Shown one piece after another: positions 34,148 to 43,593 of a stretch of 64,000 bases of DNA. Numbering within the stretch: position 1 is the first letter of the stretch; each line of letters begins with the position of its first letter. Source of the stretch: Bacteroidales bacterium (GTDB lineage Bacteria; Bacteroidota; Bacteroidia; Bacteroidales; Paludibacteraceae); assembly GCA_015061165.1 (NCBI GenBank), contig SUXC01000003.1:123656-187655 (forward strand), given 5' to 3'. The notes beneath the pieces are model-generated. The model worked only from the letters and a program-made list of their open reading frames with translations. It searched no databases and had not been told where the DNA came from. Position numbers and translations under genes: made by a program.

Positions 34148-35889
34148 TTACGCAAATGAAGAAATACACCTTCTTGGTGTTCCATCGCGAGTATGAGGCC
34201 TTCCTCGAGCAGTTGCGCGATGTGGGAGTAGTGCATGTGACAGAGAAAGCAGCTGGCTTGGCAGAAGATGCTCATTTGCAAGAACTGCTGGCTAAAGCCG
34301 ACAACGCTCGCAAACTCATCGCGCAGGGTGCTCCTGATCAGTTGCTGCAAGAGAAAGCTGCGCTCGAAAGCCGTATTGCTGCTACTCAAAAAGAGGTCAA
34401 TAAGATGGCTATCTGGGGCGATTTCTCGGCTGAACGCATTGCTCAACTCAAAGAAGCAGGTTATACACTTCGCTATTTCACATGCCCAAAGAAACTCTTC
34501 CAAGAGGAGTGGGGTATCGTAGTAGCAGAGCAAGGAGCGATGGTGTACTTTGTACAGGTAAACAATGCTGACGATGCACCAGAAGGTTGCCAAGAGCAAT
34601 ACTTGAACGAGAAGTCTGCTGCTGACTTGCAGAAGGATGTAGAGGGCTTGAATGGCTTGCTCGTAGCACAAAATGCACGCATTGAACTCTGGGCAAAAGA
34701 GAATATTCCTGCATTGGAGAACGAACTCAACGAACTGCAACAACAGATTGACTGGAAGCGAGTTACACTCAACACTGCATCTGAAGCAGATGGTAGCTTG
34801 AAGGTTTTGGAGGGTTTCTGCCCAATCGACCAAGTGGCTGCATTGGATGCTATGCTCCAAAAGCAAGAGGTATATTACCAAGCCGAAGATCCTACAGCAG
34901 AGGACAATACGCCTATCAAACTGCGCAATAACAAGTTCACCCAACTCTTTGAGAGTCTGACAGGTATGTATGGTTGGCCTAACTATGGTGAGTTTGATCC
35001 TACACCTATCTTGGCACCATTCTTCCTCTTGTTCTTCGCGATGTGTATGGGCGACTGTGGATATGGTATCTTGCTCATTATCATCGGTTGGCTGATTGCA
35101 AAGAAGAAACTCAATATCGCTATGTTTGAGGGTCTTGGTCCTATCATAACTGTGCTGGGTGTGGGTACTACGGTAGTAGGATTCTTCCTTGGCACATTCA
35201 TGGGTATTGACCTCTACAACGCGGAGTGGGTACCCCAAGCGTTGAAGAATGTGATGATTAAGGGCAATGTGATGGGCTACGATATTCAGATGGTATTGGC
35301 AATATGCATAGGTGTGTTCCATATCTGTCTGGCGATGGTGGTGAAAGCTATCTGCTACACCAAGCAATTTGGCTTCAAGGAGAATATCGCTACTTGGGGT
35401 TGGTTGTTGCTCGTCGTAGGTGGTCTGATTGTGGCTATATTGGGCTTGACCATATTGCCAGAGAACGTCTTTAAGTGGGCGTTGATAACGGTAGGTGCAG
35501 TATCTGCATTGGCTATCTATATCTTCAACACTCCAGGTCGTAACCCATTGATTAACATCGGTGCAGGTTTGTGGGATACCTACAATATGGCCACTGGTAT
35601 CTTGGGTGACGTGCTCTCTTATATCCGTCTGTATGCCCTTGGCTTGGCAGGTGGTATGTTGGGTGCAGCGTTCAACAACTTGGGCTTGATGGTAATGGGT
35701 GGCACTACCGAAGGTGCCACATGGCAATGGTTGCCATTCGTGCTGATTCTTGTCTTGGGCCACGTATTGAACTTGGCGATGTCAGCGTTGGGTGCGTTTG
35801 TTCACCCATTGCGTTTGAGTTTCGTAGAGTATTTCAAGAACGCAGGTTACGAAGGCAAAGGTACATTGTATCAACCATTTAAGAAATAA
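34144..35889 (+). CDS. atpI: V-type ATPase subunit I (membrane stator, a-subunit)
   Basis: This 581-residue stator has a soluble N-terminal half with coiled coil (residues 1-270) and a C-terminal half with about seven or eight membrane helices. Family landmarks are FFLLFFAMCMGDCGYGILL and the channel helix SYIRLYALGLAGGMLG, with the essential Arg that faces the K ring. The length is on the short side of the family (about 580-660). A long antisense frame across it is a codon-usage shadow. Confidence 0.97.
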   Translation: MITQMKKYTFLVFHREYEAFLEQLRDVGVVHVTEKAAGLAEDAHLQELLAKADNARKLIAQGAPDQLLQEKAALESRIAATQKEVNKMAIWGDFSAERIAQLKEAGYTLRYFTCPKKLFQEEWGIVVAEQGAMVYFVQVNNADDAPEGCQEQYLNEKSAADLQKDVEGLNGLLVAQNARIELWAKENIPALENELNELQQQIDWKRVTLNTASEADGSLKVLEGFCPIDQVAALDAMLQKQEVYYQAEDPTAEDNTPIKLRNNKFTQLFESLTGMYGWPNYGEFDPTPILAPFFLLFFAMCMGDCGYGILLIIIGWLIAKKKLNIAMFEGLGPIITVLGVGTTVVGFFLGTFMGIDLYNAEWVPQALKNVMIKGNVMGYDIQMVLAICIGVFHICLAMVVKAICYTKQFGFKENIATWGWLLLVVGGLIVAILGLTILPENVFKWALITVGAVSALAIYIFNTPGRNPLINIGAGLWDTYNMATGILGDVLSYIRLYALGLAGGMLGAAFNNLGLMVMGGTTEGATWQWLPFVLILVLGHVLNLAMSALGAFVHPLRLSFVEYFKNAGYEGKGTLYQPFKK

Positions 35890-35904
35890 TAAGAATAAAG
35901 ATAA

Positions 35905-35945
35905 GGAGTCCCGATTCCTAAATCTTGACTCCCGAATCCCGAATC
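35905..35945. repeat. Heptamer array between V-ATPase I and K genes
   Basis: GACTCCC, GAATCCC and GAATC in exact 7-base steps follow a more decayed GAGTCCC/GATTCCT part. It lies inside the operon gap of 90 bases. Confidence 0.8.
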
Positions 35946-35973
35946 AAAAAATAATAACAAAATAAAACATTAA

Positions 35974-36402
<429 letters not shown>

Positions 36403-36433
36403 GCGTAACAATAACAAATCTTTTTACGAAGAA

Positions 36434-36466
36434 AAATGGAAGGATATAACGTATCCTTCCATTTTT
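36434..36466 (+). terminator. Intrinsic terminator of the V-ATPase operon
   Basis: AAATGGAAGGATA pairs with TATCCTTCCATTT (13 base pairs, loop TAACG), followed by T-rich sequence, 32 bases past the subunit K stop. Confidence 0.92.
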
Positions 36467-36546
36467 TATTTCCATGATGCAAATGTACAAAAAATGCCCT
36501 CTTAAAATGTTCTACAACATAAATTGCACCAAAATGTGCTGCTGCG

Positions 36547-36578
36547 TTTGCACAAGTGCAATATTTTTTGTATCTTTG
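36547..36578 (+). promoter_or_regulatory. Promoter of the iorA operon, with palindrome at -33
   Basis: TTTG (36547-36550) and TATCTTTG (36571-36578) are 24 bases apart. TTGCACAAGTGCAA (36548-36561) is an inverted repeat over the -33 element, a possible operator. Confidence 0.7.
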
Positions 36579-36603
36579 CCCAGTTAAACTAATTGAATGA
36601 ACC

Positions 36604-38244
36604 ATGAAACACCTTCTTTTAGGCGATGAAGCCATAGCGCAGGGCGCTATTGATGCGGGACTGAGTGGTGTATATGCTTATCCAGGTACACCATCTACTG
36701 AAATCACTGAGTATATTCAGAAAACGAGAGTCGGGAATCGGGAGTCGGGAATAAACGGCAATATCTTTTGCCAATGGGCTACTAATGAGAAGACTGCTAT
36801 GGAAGGCGCTCTCGGTATGTCGTACATGGGCAAACGTGCACTGGTCTGCATGAAGCATGTGGGTATGAATGTATGCGCTGATGCGTTTATGAATGCTGCT
36901 ATCACGGGCGTGAATGGTGGATTGGTAGTAGTGGCTGCTGATGATCCATCCATGCACTCCTCGCAAAATGAACAAGACTCGCGCTTTTATGCGAAATTCG
37001 CTATGATTCCATGCCTCGAGCCAAGCAACCAACAAGAGGCATACGACATGATGCACTATGCTTTCGACCTCTCCGAATCGCTGCGCACACCTATCTTATT
37101 ACGCGTAACCACGCGCATGGCGCATTCGCGCGCGGTGGTGGAGACAATGGATACTCCTCGTGAACAAAATACTCTGTCTGCCCCTGAGAACACCAATCAT
37201 TTTATTCTATTGCCTGCATTCGCGCGCAAAAACTACGCAGAACTCGTAGAAGCACAAGCCGATTTTGTGCAAACCAGCGAGGAATCGCTATACAATACCT
37301 ATACCAAGGGTACACAACCTCAGAAAGCGATTGTAACCACAGGTATTGCGTATAACTACCTGATGGAGGCATTATCAGGACTCCAGACTCCAGACTCAAG
37401 GATAGAAGCCTACACCATTCTCAAGATTACCCAATACCCATTGCCAAAGGCATTGATTGACCAGATGGTTGCAGATGGTGCAGAGGAGATATTGGTGATG
37501 GAGGAGGGACAACCCGTAGTGGAAGAACTATTGCGCGGTATGGTGCCATCTTCTGTGGCTGTCAAAGGCCGACTGACGGGCGACCTCCCTCGCATGGGCG
37601 AACTCACACCTGACTGCGTAGCTCAAGCGTTAGTGGGTGACCAGCTGCCGGCTCCCGGATGCCAGATTCCTGAAATAGTCGTCAGTCGTCCACCTGCACT
37701 ATGCCAAGGTTGTGGTCACCGCGATATGTATGCTGCGCTCAATGAGGTGGCACGCGAACATGAGAATGCCAAGATTTTCGGCGATATAGGTTGTTACACC
37801 TTAGGTGCCTTGTCGCCGTTTCACGCTATCCACGCTTGTGTGGAGATGGGTGCGAGTATCACCATGGCGAAAGGTGCTGCTGATGCAGGACAGTTCCCTT
37901 CGTTTGCGGTGATTGGCGATAGTACGTTCACGCACTCGGGCATGACGGGATTGCTGGACTGCGTGAATAGCAAAGCGAATGTGGTAGTGCTTATCTCCGA
38001 TAACCTCACCACAGGTATGACTGGCGGACAAGACTCTGCGGGTACAGGCCGACTGGAAGCTATCTGCGAAGGATTGGGCGTAGAGAAAGAGCATGTGCGC
38101 GTGGTAGTGCCATTGCCAAAGAATATGGAAGAAATCAAACAGGTGCTCCGCGAGGAGGTAGCATACAACGGCACCAGTGTTGTTATCGCTCGCCGCGAGT
38201 GTATCCAAACCCTCAAACGCCACCTCAAGCAAAAACAACACTAA
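36604..38244 (+). CDS. iorA: Indolepyruvate:ferredoxin oxidoreductase alpha subunit, no ferredoxin domain
   Basis: This thiamine-diphosphate enzyme oxidises aryl 2-oxo acids to acyl-CoA with ferredoxin as acceptor. It begins with the pyrimidine-binding half (AYPGTPSTEITEYI) and has the TPP-binding part LCQGCGHRDMYAAL, then DIGCYTLGAL and IGDSTFTHSGMTG. It ends after about 546 residues without the C-terminal 2[4Fe-4S] ferredoxin domain of archaeal IorA (about 600-650); shorter forms may be normal in this phylum. Three heptamer arrays are translated in it (36728, 37379, 37645). iorB follows. Confidence 0.93.
   Translation: MKHLLLGDEAIAQGAIDAGLSGVYAYPGTPSTEITEYIQKTRVGNRESGINGNIFCQWATNEKTAMEGALGMSYMGKRALVCMKHVGMNVCADAFMNAAITGVNGGLVVVAADDPSMHSSQNEQDSRFYAKFAMIPCLEPSNQQEAYDMMHYAFDLSESLRTPILLRVTTRMAHSRAVVETMDTPREQNTLSAPENTNHFILLPAFARKNYAELVEAQADFVQTSEESLYNTYTKGTQPQKAIVTTGIAYNYLMEALSGLQTPDSRIEAYTILKITQYPLPKALIDQMVADGAEEILVMEEGQPVVEELLRGMVPSSVAVKGRLTGDLPRMGELTPDCVAQALVGDQLPAPGCQIPEIVVSRPPALCQGCGHRDMYAALNEVAREHENAKIFGDIGCYTLGALSPFHAIHACVEMGASITMAKGAADAGQFPSFAVIGDSTFTHSGMTGLLDCVNSKANVVVLISDNLTTGMTGGQDSAGTGRLEAICEGLGVEKEHVRVVVPLPKNMEEIKQVLREEVAYNGTSVVIARRECIQTLKRHLKQKQH
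36728..36752. repeat. In-frame heptamer array in iorA (1)
   Basis: GAGTCGG, GAATCGG, GAGTCGG and GAATAAA in exact 7-base steps encode about nine extra residues near residue 42-50 (RVGNRESGI). Confidence 0.85.
37379..37399. repeat. In-frame heptamer array in iorA (2)
   Basis: GACTCCA, GACTCCA and GACTCAA, 21 bases or seven codons, encode LQTPDSR at about residues 259-265. Confidence 0.85.
37645..37672. repeat. In-frame heptamer array in iorA (3)
   Basis: CTGCCGG, CTCCCGG, ATGCCAG and ATTCCTG keep a 7-base step and encode LPAPGCQIP at about residues 348-356, just before the second domain. Confidence 0.7.
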
Positions 38245-38245
38245 A

Positions 38246-38300
38246 CAACCCTATACAATCCTACACAACCCTATACAATCCTACACAACCCTATACAATA
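38246..38300. repeat. Decamer tandem repeat between iorA and iorB
   Basis: Alternating AACCCTATAC and AATCCTACAC units fill the whole gap between the iorA stop and the iorB start. Confidence 0.9.
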
Positions 38301-38305
38301 CTCTT

Positions 38306-38884
38306 ATGAAACGCGATATAATTTTAGCAGGCGTAGGCGGACAAGGTATCCTATCTATTGCCACAGTGATTGGCGAGGCAGCCCTCAAAGAAGGCCTCTA
38401 TTTGAAGCAAGCCGAAGTGCATGGCATGAGCCAGCGAGGCGGTGATGTGCAATCCAATCTCCGTTTATCCAGCGAACCCATTTATTCGGATTTGATAGCC
38501 AAGGGTGGGGCAGATATCATCATCTCGCTCGAACCAATGGAAGCATTGCGCTATTTGCCATACCTCAAACCCGAAGGATGGATTGTCTCCTCGTGCAAAC
38601 CTTTTGTGAATATCCCTAATTATCCTGATATTGAGCAGGTGCTGGAGCATATTAAAGCAGTCAAGAACCACGTGCTATTGGATGTAGAGGTGCTTGCCAA
38701 AGAGGCGGGTGCTCCTTTGCAAGCAGCGAATATGGTGCTCTTGGGTGCAGCTATCCCTATGTTGGGCATTGAACATGATAAGATTGTCGCAGGCGTGGAG
38801 CGCATTTTCGCCCGCAAAGGCGAAACCGTTGTAGCAGCCAACCTCGCTGCCATCGAAGCAGGGTACCGTGCCTCTCGCCTTTAA
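38306..38884 (+). CDS. iorB: Indolepyruvate:ferredoxin oxidoreductase beta subunit
   Basis: This 192-residue gamma-domain type subunit begins MKRDIILAGVGGQGILSIA, the CoA-binding start of 2-oxoacid:acceptor oxidoreductase gamma subunits, and has AEVHGMSQRGGDVQSNLR. It completes IorA. The ATG at 38306 was chosen since it lies directly after the repeat array and starts the family sequence; the longer open frame reads through the array. An aminotransferase gene follows after 24 bases. Confidence 0.95.
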   Translation: MKRDIILAGVGGQGILSIATVIGEAALKEGLYLKQAEVHGMSQRGGDVQSNLRLSSEPIYSDLIAKGGADIIISLEPMEALRYLPYLKPEGWIVSSCKPFVNIPNYPDIEQVLEHIKAVKNHVLLDVEVLAKEAGAPLQAANMVLLGAAIPMLGIEHDKIVAGVERIFARKGETVVAANLAAIEAGYRASRL

Positions 38885-38908
38885 CCATTCACCTCTAACC
38901 TCATAAAT

Positions 38909-40240
38909 ATGTCTTTTCCTCTCAACAAACAACTCGTTGACCAAACCTGTATTGATTTTGGTCTGCGTAACGCCAAGGAACTGGGCGGTGCCTCTATCCG
39001 CCAACTCGTGGGCGTAGTCAAAGATATCGAACGTGCTACTGGTCAGGAGTTTATCCATATGGAATTGGGTGAACCTGGCTTGCCTGCCGAACAAGTGGGT
39101 ATAGCTGCTGAGCATGCAGCCTTGAAGGCGGGTTACGGTTCGCGTTATCCTATTATCACGGGTATTCCCGAAGTCAAGCACTGGGGCAGTGAGTTCGTGC
39201 GCGCTTTCCTCGGACTGGATATCCCTACCGATTGTATTGTGCCTACAGTGGGTAGTATGCAAGCCGCTTTTGCGCTCAATTTGACGATGGCGCAACTGGA
39301 TAGCCAGCGCGATACGGTCCTCTTTCTTGACCCCTGTTTCCCTGTGCAGAAACAGCAATGTAAGGTGATTGGTGTGCGCGTGGATGCGTTTGATGTGGCG
39401 AATTTCCGTGGCGAAGCATTGGAGAAAGAGTTGGAACGCCATTTCCAGTCGGGTAGGATAGCAGCCATGCTTTTCTCCAATCCGAATAACCCATCCTGGA
39501 TGTGCCTCACCGAACGCGAGTTGGAGATTATCGGCCGATTGGCTACGTTGTATAATGTGCTGGTAATCGAAGACTTAGCATACCTAAATATGGACTTCCG
39601 CGATAAAGACCGTGGCACGCCATACGAACCACCATACCAACCCTCTGTGGGCAGATATACCAACAATTGCGTGCATATGATTTCGTGCTCCAAGATGTTC
39701 TCGTATGCAGGTCAGCGCGGTGCTATTGTGGCGATGAATCCATATTTGGCACACCGTCGTTTCCCTTCGTTGGCAGAACGCTATGGCAACGATGGTGAGT
39801 TTATACGCAATTTTGTGTATATTGTGCTCTATAGTCTGTCTTCGGGTGTAACGCACTCGGTGCAACATGCTATGGCTGCTATGTTCAAAGCGGCTTGCCA
39901 AGGCAAGATTGATTTCGTAAACAATACCCGCGAGTATGCTCGCCGTGCAAAGATTGTCAAGGAGATCATGATTAAGAACGGCTTCCATATAGTCTATGAC
40001 CAAGATGCCGATGAGCAGGAGGTAGGCGATGGTTTCTTCTTTACGTTTGGTTATAAAGATTGGACGGGCGAAAAGATGCTTAACAAACTGATTTACTACG
40101 GTATTTCGGCTATTTCGCTGACCAGTACAGGTGCGAAACGCGAGGGTATGCGTGGCTGTGTGTCTTGCATCCGCGATGACCAATACGAACTCCTTGATGA
40201 GCGCCTTGCGCTCTTCAACCGTGACTATCACGATAAATGA
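38909..40240 (+). CDS. Class I/II aminotransferase (PLP)
   Basis: This 443-residue PLP enzyme has SMQAAFALNLT in the cofactor-binding area, LFSNPNNPSWMCLTERE with the carboxylate-binding Asn, VIEDLAYLNMDF with the Asp that pairs the PLP ring, and ISCSKMFSYAGQRGAI with the Schiff-base Lys. The substrate is unknown. Being next to iorAB suggests it converts an aromatic or similar amino acid to the 2-oxo acid IorAB uses; this is inference from order. The chain is longer than many class I enzymes. Confidence 0.9.
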   Translation: MSFPLNKQLVDQTCIDFGLRNAKELGGASIRQLVGVVKDIERATGQEFIHMELGEPGLPAEQVGIAAEHAALKAGYGSRYPIITGIPEVKHWGSEFVRAFLGLDIPTDCIVPTVGSMQAAFALNLTMAQLDSQRDTVLFLDPCFPVQKQQCKVIGVRVDAFDVANFRGEALEKELERHFQSGRIAAMLFSNPNNPSWMCLTERELEIIGRLATLYNVLVIEDLAYLNMDFRDKDRGTPYEPPYQPSVGRYTNNCVHMISCSKMFSYAGQRGAIVAMNPYLAHRRFPSLAERYGNDGEFIRNFVYIVLYSLSSGVTHSVQHAMAAMFKAACQGKIDFVNNTREYARRAKIVKEIMIKNGFHIVYDQDADEQEVGDGFFFTFGYKDWTGEKMLNKLIYYGISAISLTSTGAKREGMRGCVSCIRDDQYELLDERLALFNRDYHDK

Positions 40241-40320
40241 TTTGTTGTGCTGTTTGTTATATTTTTTTGTTTAATTCGACTTATTCGCCGTTCTCAAACT
40301 TCCCACCAATCCCCTATCTA

Positions 40321-40366
40321 TACTATGACATTACTATGTGATTACTATGCTATTACTATGTGATTC
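40321..40366. repeat. 11-base tandem microrepeat
   Basis: ATTACTATGTG, ATTACTATGCT and ATTACTATGTG follow each other, with a partial unit before. It lies in the 260-base gap after the aminotransferase. Confidence 0.75.
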
Positions 40367-40416
40367 CAATCCCTTCATAATAGCATTATAAACTCCTACA
40401 CTCTACACTGACACTA

Positions 40417-40441
40417 AAAAATCGCCTTAAAAGCGATTTTT
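40417..40441 (+). terminator. Intrinsic terminator before the WYL island
   Basis: AAAAATCGC pairs with GCGATTTTT (9 base pairs, loop CTTAAAA). It could end the ior/aminotransferase transcript; the WYL promoter begins right after it. Confidence 0.7.
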
Positions 40442-40442
40442 A

Positions 40443-40474
40443 TTTGCTCAATCCAAAAAAATGTAGTATTTTTG
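40443..40474 (+). promoter_or_regulatory. Promoter of the second WYL regulator
   Basis: TTTG (40443-40446) and TATTTTTG (40467-40474) are 24 bases apart; the start codon is 30 bases further. Confidence 0.7.
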
Positions 40475-40503
40475 CAAATAAAATCAATATAACTCCCTCT
40501 ATC

Positions 40504-41514
40504 ATGCCCAGAACACGATTAGCAACTATCCGTTATCAAGCATTAGACAAATGCTTTAGCGACCGAACTCGCTATTGCTTTGCTGAGGATTTGCTTGCCG
40601 CGATTAATCGTGAGTTAGATGCCAACGGAGCACCTGCAATTAGTCGTCGCACATTGTTTAATGACATCAACGATATGCAATATAACAATGGTTGGGATAT
40701 TCTGTTCGAGGAGCCAGCACGTGTCAATGGTCGGCGATATTATCGCTATGCAGACCCTAATTATTCTATTTGGCGTAGAGATTTGAACGAGCATCAACTC
40801 TCACAACTCAAATCTATGTTGCTCATGTTGCAACAATTTCGCGGATTGCCTCAGTTTGAACGAATTGAAGAGATGATGCAACAATTGGAAGAACATTATC
40901 ATTTTGAGTTAGAGGACACGCAAGATATTATAGCTTTTGACACCAACAACTATGTTGATGGATTGCAACACCTCAGCCCATTGTTTGAGGCAATTATCAA
41001 CAAGCAAGCGCTCAAAATCACTTATTGTCCTTTTAACAAGTTACCTTATACCACTATCGTGCACCCTTATTATATAAAGCAATATAATGGTCGTTGGTTT
41101 TTGTTTGGATTAACAACGAATGGTGTATGTCAAAATATCTCAAATCTGGCATTAGATCGTATTCAAGAGATTGAGCATACAACTGAAACATATATTCCTA
41201 ATACGACCCTTGACTTCGCAGAATATTTTGAAGATCTTATAGGTGTAACCAAATCAGCAAATGATATACCTGTAAAAATTTCACTTCGTTTCTCTTCACA
41301 CCGCTTACCTTATGTCTTGTCAAAACCAATGCACGAAAGCCAGCGGAATAGTAGAGCAGATGAAGGTATAATAGAATTAGAAGTTGTTCCTAATAAAGAA
41401 TTTTATCAACGCCTCTTGTCTTTTGGAAGTGATGTAGAGGTACTTGAACCGCAATTCGTTCGAGAAGAAATGACTAAAAACGCACAAAAATTATACGAAT
41501 TATACAAAAAATAA
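40504..41514 (+). CDS. WYL-domain transcriptional regulator
   Basis: This 336-residue regulator has an N-terminal helix-turn-helix part (CFAEDLLAAINRE to ISRRTLFNDINDMQ), a middle dimer region, and a WYL domain with ALKITYCPFNKL and PYYIKQYNGRWFLFGL. It is unlike the WYL protein at 11520 in sequence but the same in plan. It stands first in an accessory island and directly before an ATPase gene whose promoter carries a palindrome (41529-41549), so it is the likely regulator there. The ATG at 40504 lies after the promoter. Confidence 0.9.
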   Translation: MPRTRLATIRYQALDKCFSDRTRYCFAEDLLAAINRELDANGAPAISRRTLFNDINDMQYNNGWDILFEEPARVNGRRYYRYADPNYSIWRRDLNEHQLSQLKSMLLMLQQFRGLPQFERIEEMMQQLEEHYHFELEDTQDIIAFDTNNYVDGLQHLSPLFEAIINKQALKITYCPFNKLPYTTIVHPYYIKQYNGRWFLFGLTTNGVCQNISNLALDRIQEIEHTTETYIPNTTLDFAEYFEDLIGVTKSANDIPVKISLRFSSHRLPYVLSKPMHESQRNSRADEGIIELEVVPNKEFYQRLLSFGSDVEVLEPQFVREEMTKNAQKLYELYKK

Positions 41515-41528
41515 TAATCCCTTACCAC

Positions 41529-41549
41529 TTGTGCAAATAGACTGCACAA
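41529..41549. promoter_or_regulatory. Operator-like inverted repeat before the AAA ATPase gene
   Basis: TTGTGCA and TGCACAA are exact complements around the 7-base spacer AATAGAC. The site lies where the -33 element of the next promoter should be, as a repressor site would. Confidence 0.55.
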
Positions 41550-41557
41550 ACATGCAC

Positions 41558-41565
41558 TACCTTTG
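41558..41565 (+). promoter_or_regulatory. -7 element of the AAA ATPase gene
   Basis: TACCTTTG fits the consensus and lies 43 bases before the start. The -33 match is weak, being occupied by the palindrome. Confidence 0.55.
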
Positions 41566-41607
41566 CACCGTCAAACGAAAAATAAACACAAAATATCCTT
41601 ATTAATT

Positions 41608-43584
41608 ATGGCAGCTATCACTTCTCTTAAAATCCAAAACTTCCGCATTTTTGATCAAGAAGGTTCAACTTTTGACCTTGCACCTCTCACATTCCTTACT
41701 GGCTGCAATAGTTCTGGAAAGAGCTCAATGACCAAAGCTTTGCTATTACTTTATAATTTTATTGATCGTCTTCGTACTCAAGGACAAAATTTTGATATTA
41801 GAAGCGAATCGTTGGGGTTACACAAATACAATTTAAAATTAGGTGATTTTACATCTGTTTTAAATCATAATGAAAAGAATGATGGATGTATTCATTTTAC
41901 CTATACATGCAATAGTAAAGGTTTCATAAGAAAAACTTCTAAACCGTTAGAAGTTGAATATGTATTTGGGAATGACTCAAATGACAGTAGCAATGATGCT
42001 TGGCTAAAAATAGTTCGAATAACCACTTCTGGTAATACCATTCTAGAATTAGATTTTACAAAATTGCCCAAAGGAGGAGATAATCCATATAAATCTGTAC
42101 TAACTGAAAATATTACAACATTTAATCCATCATATTTATTTGAAGACTATATTACTTGGGTAAAAAAAGGTCATCGTCCTTGCCCTGCTCCAGAGAAAAA
42201 TATTCATAGACCAACTATAAGCTATGATAAGAAAAAACATCTCCCTTTTTTGCAAAAACATATTCAAAGTGGGATTATACATTATTGTCCTATTTTATTG
42301 CTTATTGGAGATGTTGCAAAATCAGAAGTTCGTAGTCTTTTAGACGAACAAATTAATAAAGATCCAGAAATAGATTTAATCATTAGAGACTTTGAGAAAT
42401 CAAATTTTCCAACCTTTAATGAATATTATAAACAGTTAGAATCACAGTCTGATTCGCATGTGCAAAAATGTTTACTGCAGGATGAAATATTCTTAGACGG
42501 CGAACGTTTCTCTACGTTAAAACATATTTCACAAATTGCGTCTGATGGAGATTTTTTAGATAAGGCAAAGGCTATAGAAAGCTTATTACAGAATAAGGAT
42601 TTTGCAAAAAAATACGCACACAAAATAGCCAATAAAAAACAAACTATTAATTTCCATTTTGTGGCTTATAAATTAATGCAACTTTCATATCAGAAAGAAG
42701 ACTTAGCATTGTCCGCAATACTTCAATATCCAACTTTGGGTGAAGATTATTCTTATGCAAAGCTTACGAATCCATTTTACGATTGGTTCATAATGTATGT
42801 TATGTATATCATTGAACATACTCTATTGCCAAAATGTCCTATCAATCAACCCAAACAATGTCATTACATTTCTTCGGACACTTGTACCGTACAACGTTTA
42901 TATACACTCGAAAACCTATCCGATAAATTTGGAAACATCTTACAAGAATACAACTACTACTCTACAAAAAGCAGCTATTGGGAAAAGAATGATAAAGAGG
43001 AATTTCTAAACAAATGGCTTCGAGAATTTGACATTGCTCATCATATTAGGCTGGAAAGTGTTAATGATGGATTGGGCATTACGTTACGGCTCTATAAGTC
43101 AGAAGAAGATACTACGGGTCAGTTGTTAGCAGACATGGGGTTTGGCATAACACAATTAGTATCAATATTACTCTCTATTGTAACGCATGGTATGCCAGTC
43201 ATTGAAGAAGCAGCTCCTCCTTACACGATTATTGCAATAGAAGAACCTGAAAATCATTTGCACCCTGCATATCAATCTTTATTAGCTGACATGTTCTATG
43301 ACGCATGGGAGAGATATGGAGTCATGTTTGTCATAGAAACACATAGTGAATATTTGATACGTAAAACGCAAGTTATCCTAGCAGGAGCATACGCTTGGAA
43401 TAAAGCAAAACGTGAATCGTGTGAGTATTATGTTCCTCCATTTTATAATCCTTTTAAGGTATATTATATTCCAAAAAATGACAAACCTTATGAAATGATA
43501 TATCGTAAGGATGGTAATTTTGAGAATGATTTTGGTACTGGTTTTTACGATGAAGCCACCAACCTCGCTTTCCAAACAATGTAG
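41608..43584 (+). CDS. AAA-family ATPase of the OLD/RecF-like type
   Basis: This 658-residue SMC-like ATPase has Walker A TGCNSSGKSS at residues 31-40, a long helical insert, the signature region MGFGITQLVSILLSIV, Walker B IIAIEEPENHLHPA, and an H-loop FVIETHSEYLI. The order is that of AAA_15/AAA_21-type ATPases found in defence pairs (for example AriA of PARIS), but no TOPRIM or similar nuclease domain is attached. Codons are A+T-rich compared with housekeeping genes. The next gene follows after 9 bases and is its likely partner. Confidence 0.85.
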   Translation: MAAITSLKIQNFRIFDQEGSTFDLAPLTFLTGCNSSGKSSMTKALLLLYNFIDRLRTQGQNFDIRSESLGLHKYNLKLGDFTSVLNHNEKNDGCIHFTYTCNSKGFIRKTSKPLEVEYVFGNDSNDSSNDAWLKIVRITTSGNTILELDFTKLPKGGDNPYKSVLTENITTFNPSYLFEDYITWVKKGHRPCPAPEKNIHRPTISYDKKKHLPFLQKHIQSGIIHYCPILLLIGDVAKSEVRSLLDEQINKDPEIDLIIRDFEKSNFPTFNEYYKQLESQSDSHVQKCLLQDEIFLDGERFSTLKHISQIASDGDFLDKAKAIESLLQNKDFAKKYAHKIANKKQTINFHFVAYKLMQLSYQKEDLALSAILQYPTLGEDYSYAKLTNPFYDWFIMYVMYIIEHTLLPKCPINQPKQCHYISSDTCTVQRLYTLENLSDKFGNILQEYNYYSTKSSYWEKNDKEEFLNKWLREFDIAHHIRLESVNDGLGITLRLYKSEEDTTGQLLADMGFGITQLVSILLSIVTHGMPVIEEAAPPYTIIAIEEPENHLHPAYQSLLADMFYDAWERYGVMFVIETHSEYLIRKTQVILAGAYAWNKAKRESCEYYVPPFYNPFKVYYIPKNDKPYEMIYRKDGNFENDFGTGFYDEATNLAFQTM

Positions 43585-43593
43585 TTCAATATT

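Noticed and set aside
34006..35763. Very long open frame antisense to V-ATPase subunit I
   Set aside because: It has no family match by eye, its composition mirrors the sense codons (His, Gln, Cys and Leu-rich), and subunit I is certain on the other strand.
38246..38300. Looked at as a CRISPR array
   Set aside because: There are no unique spacers; units are 10 bases and follow each other directly.
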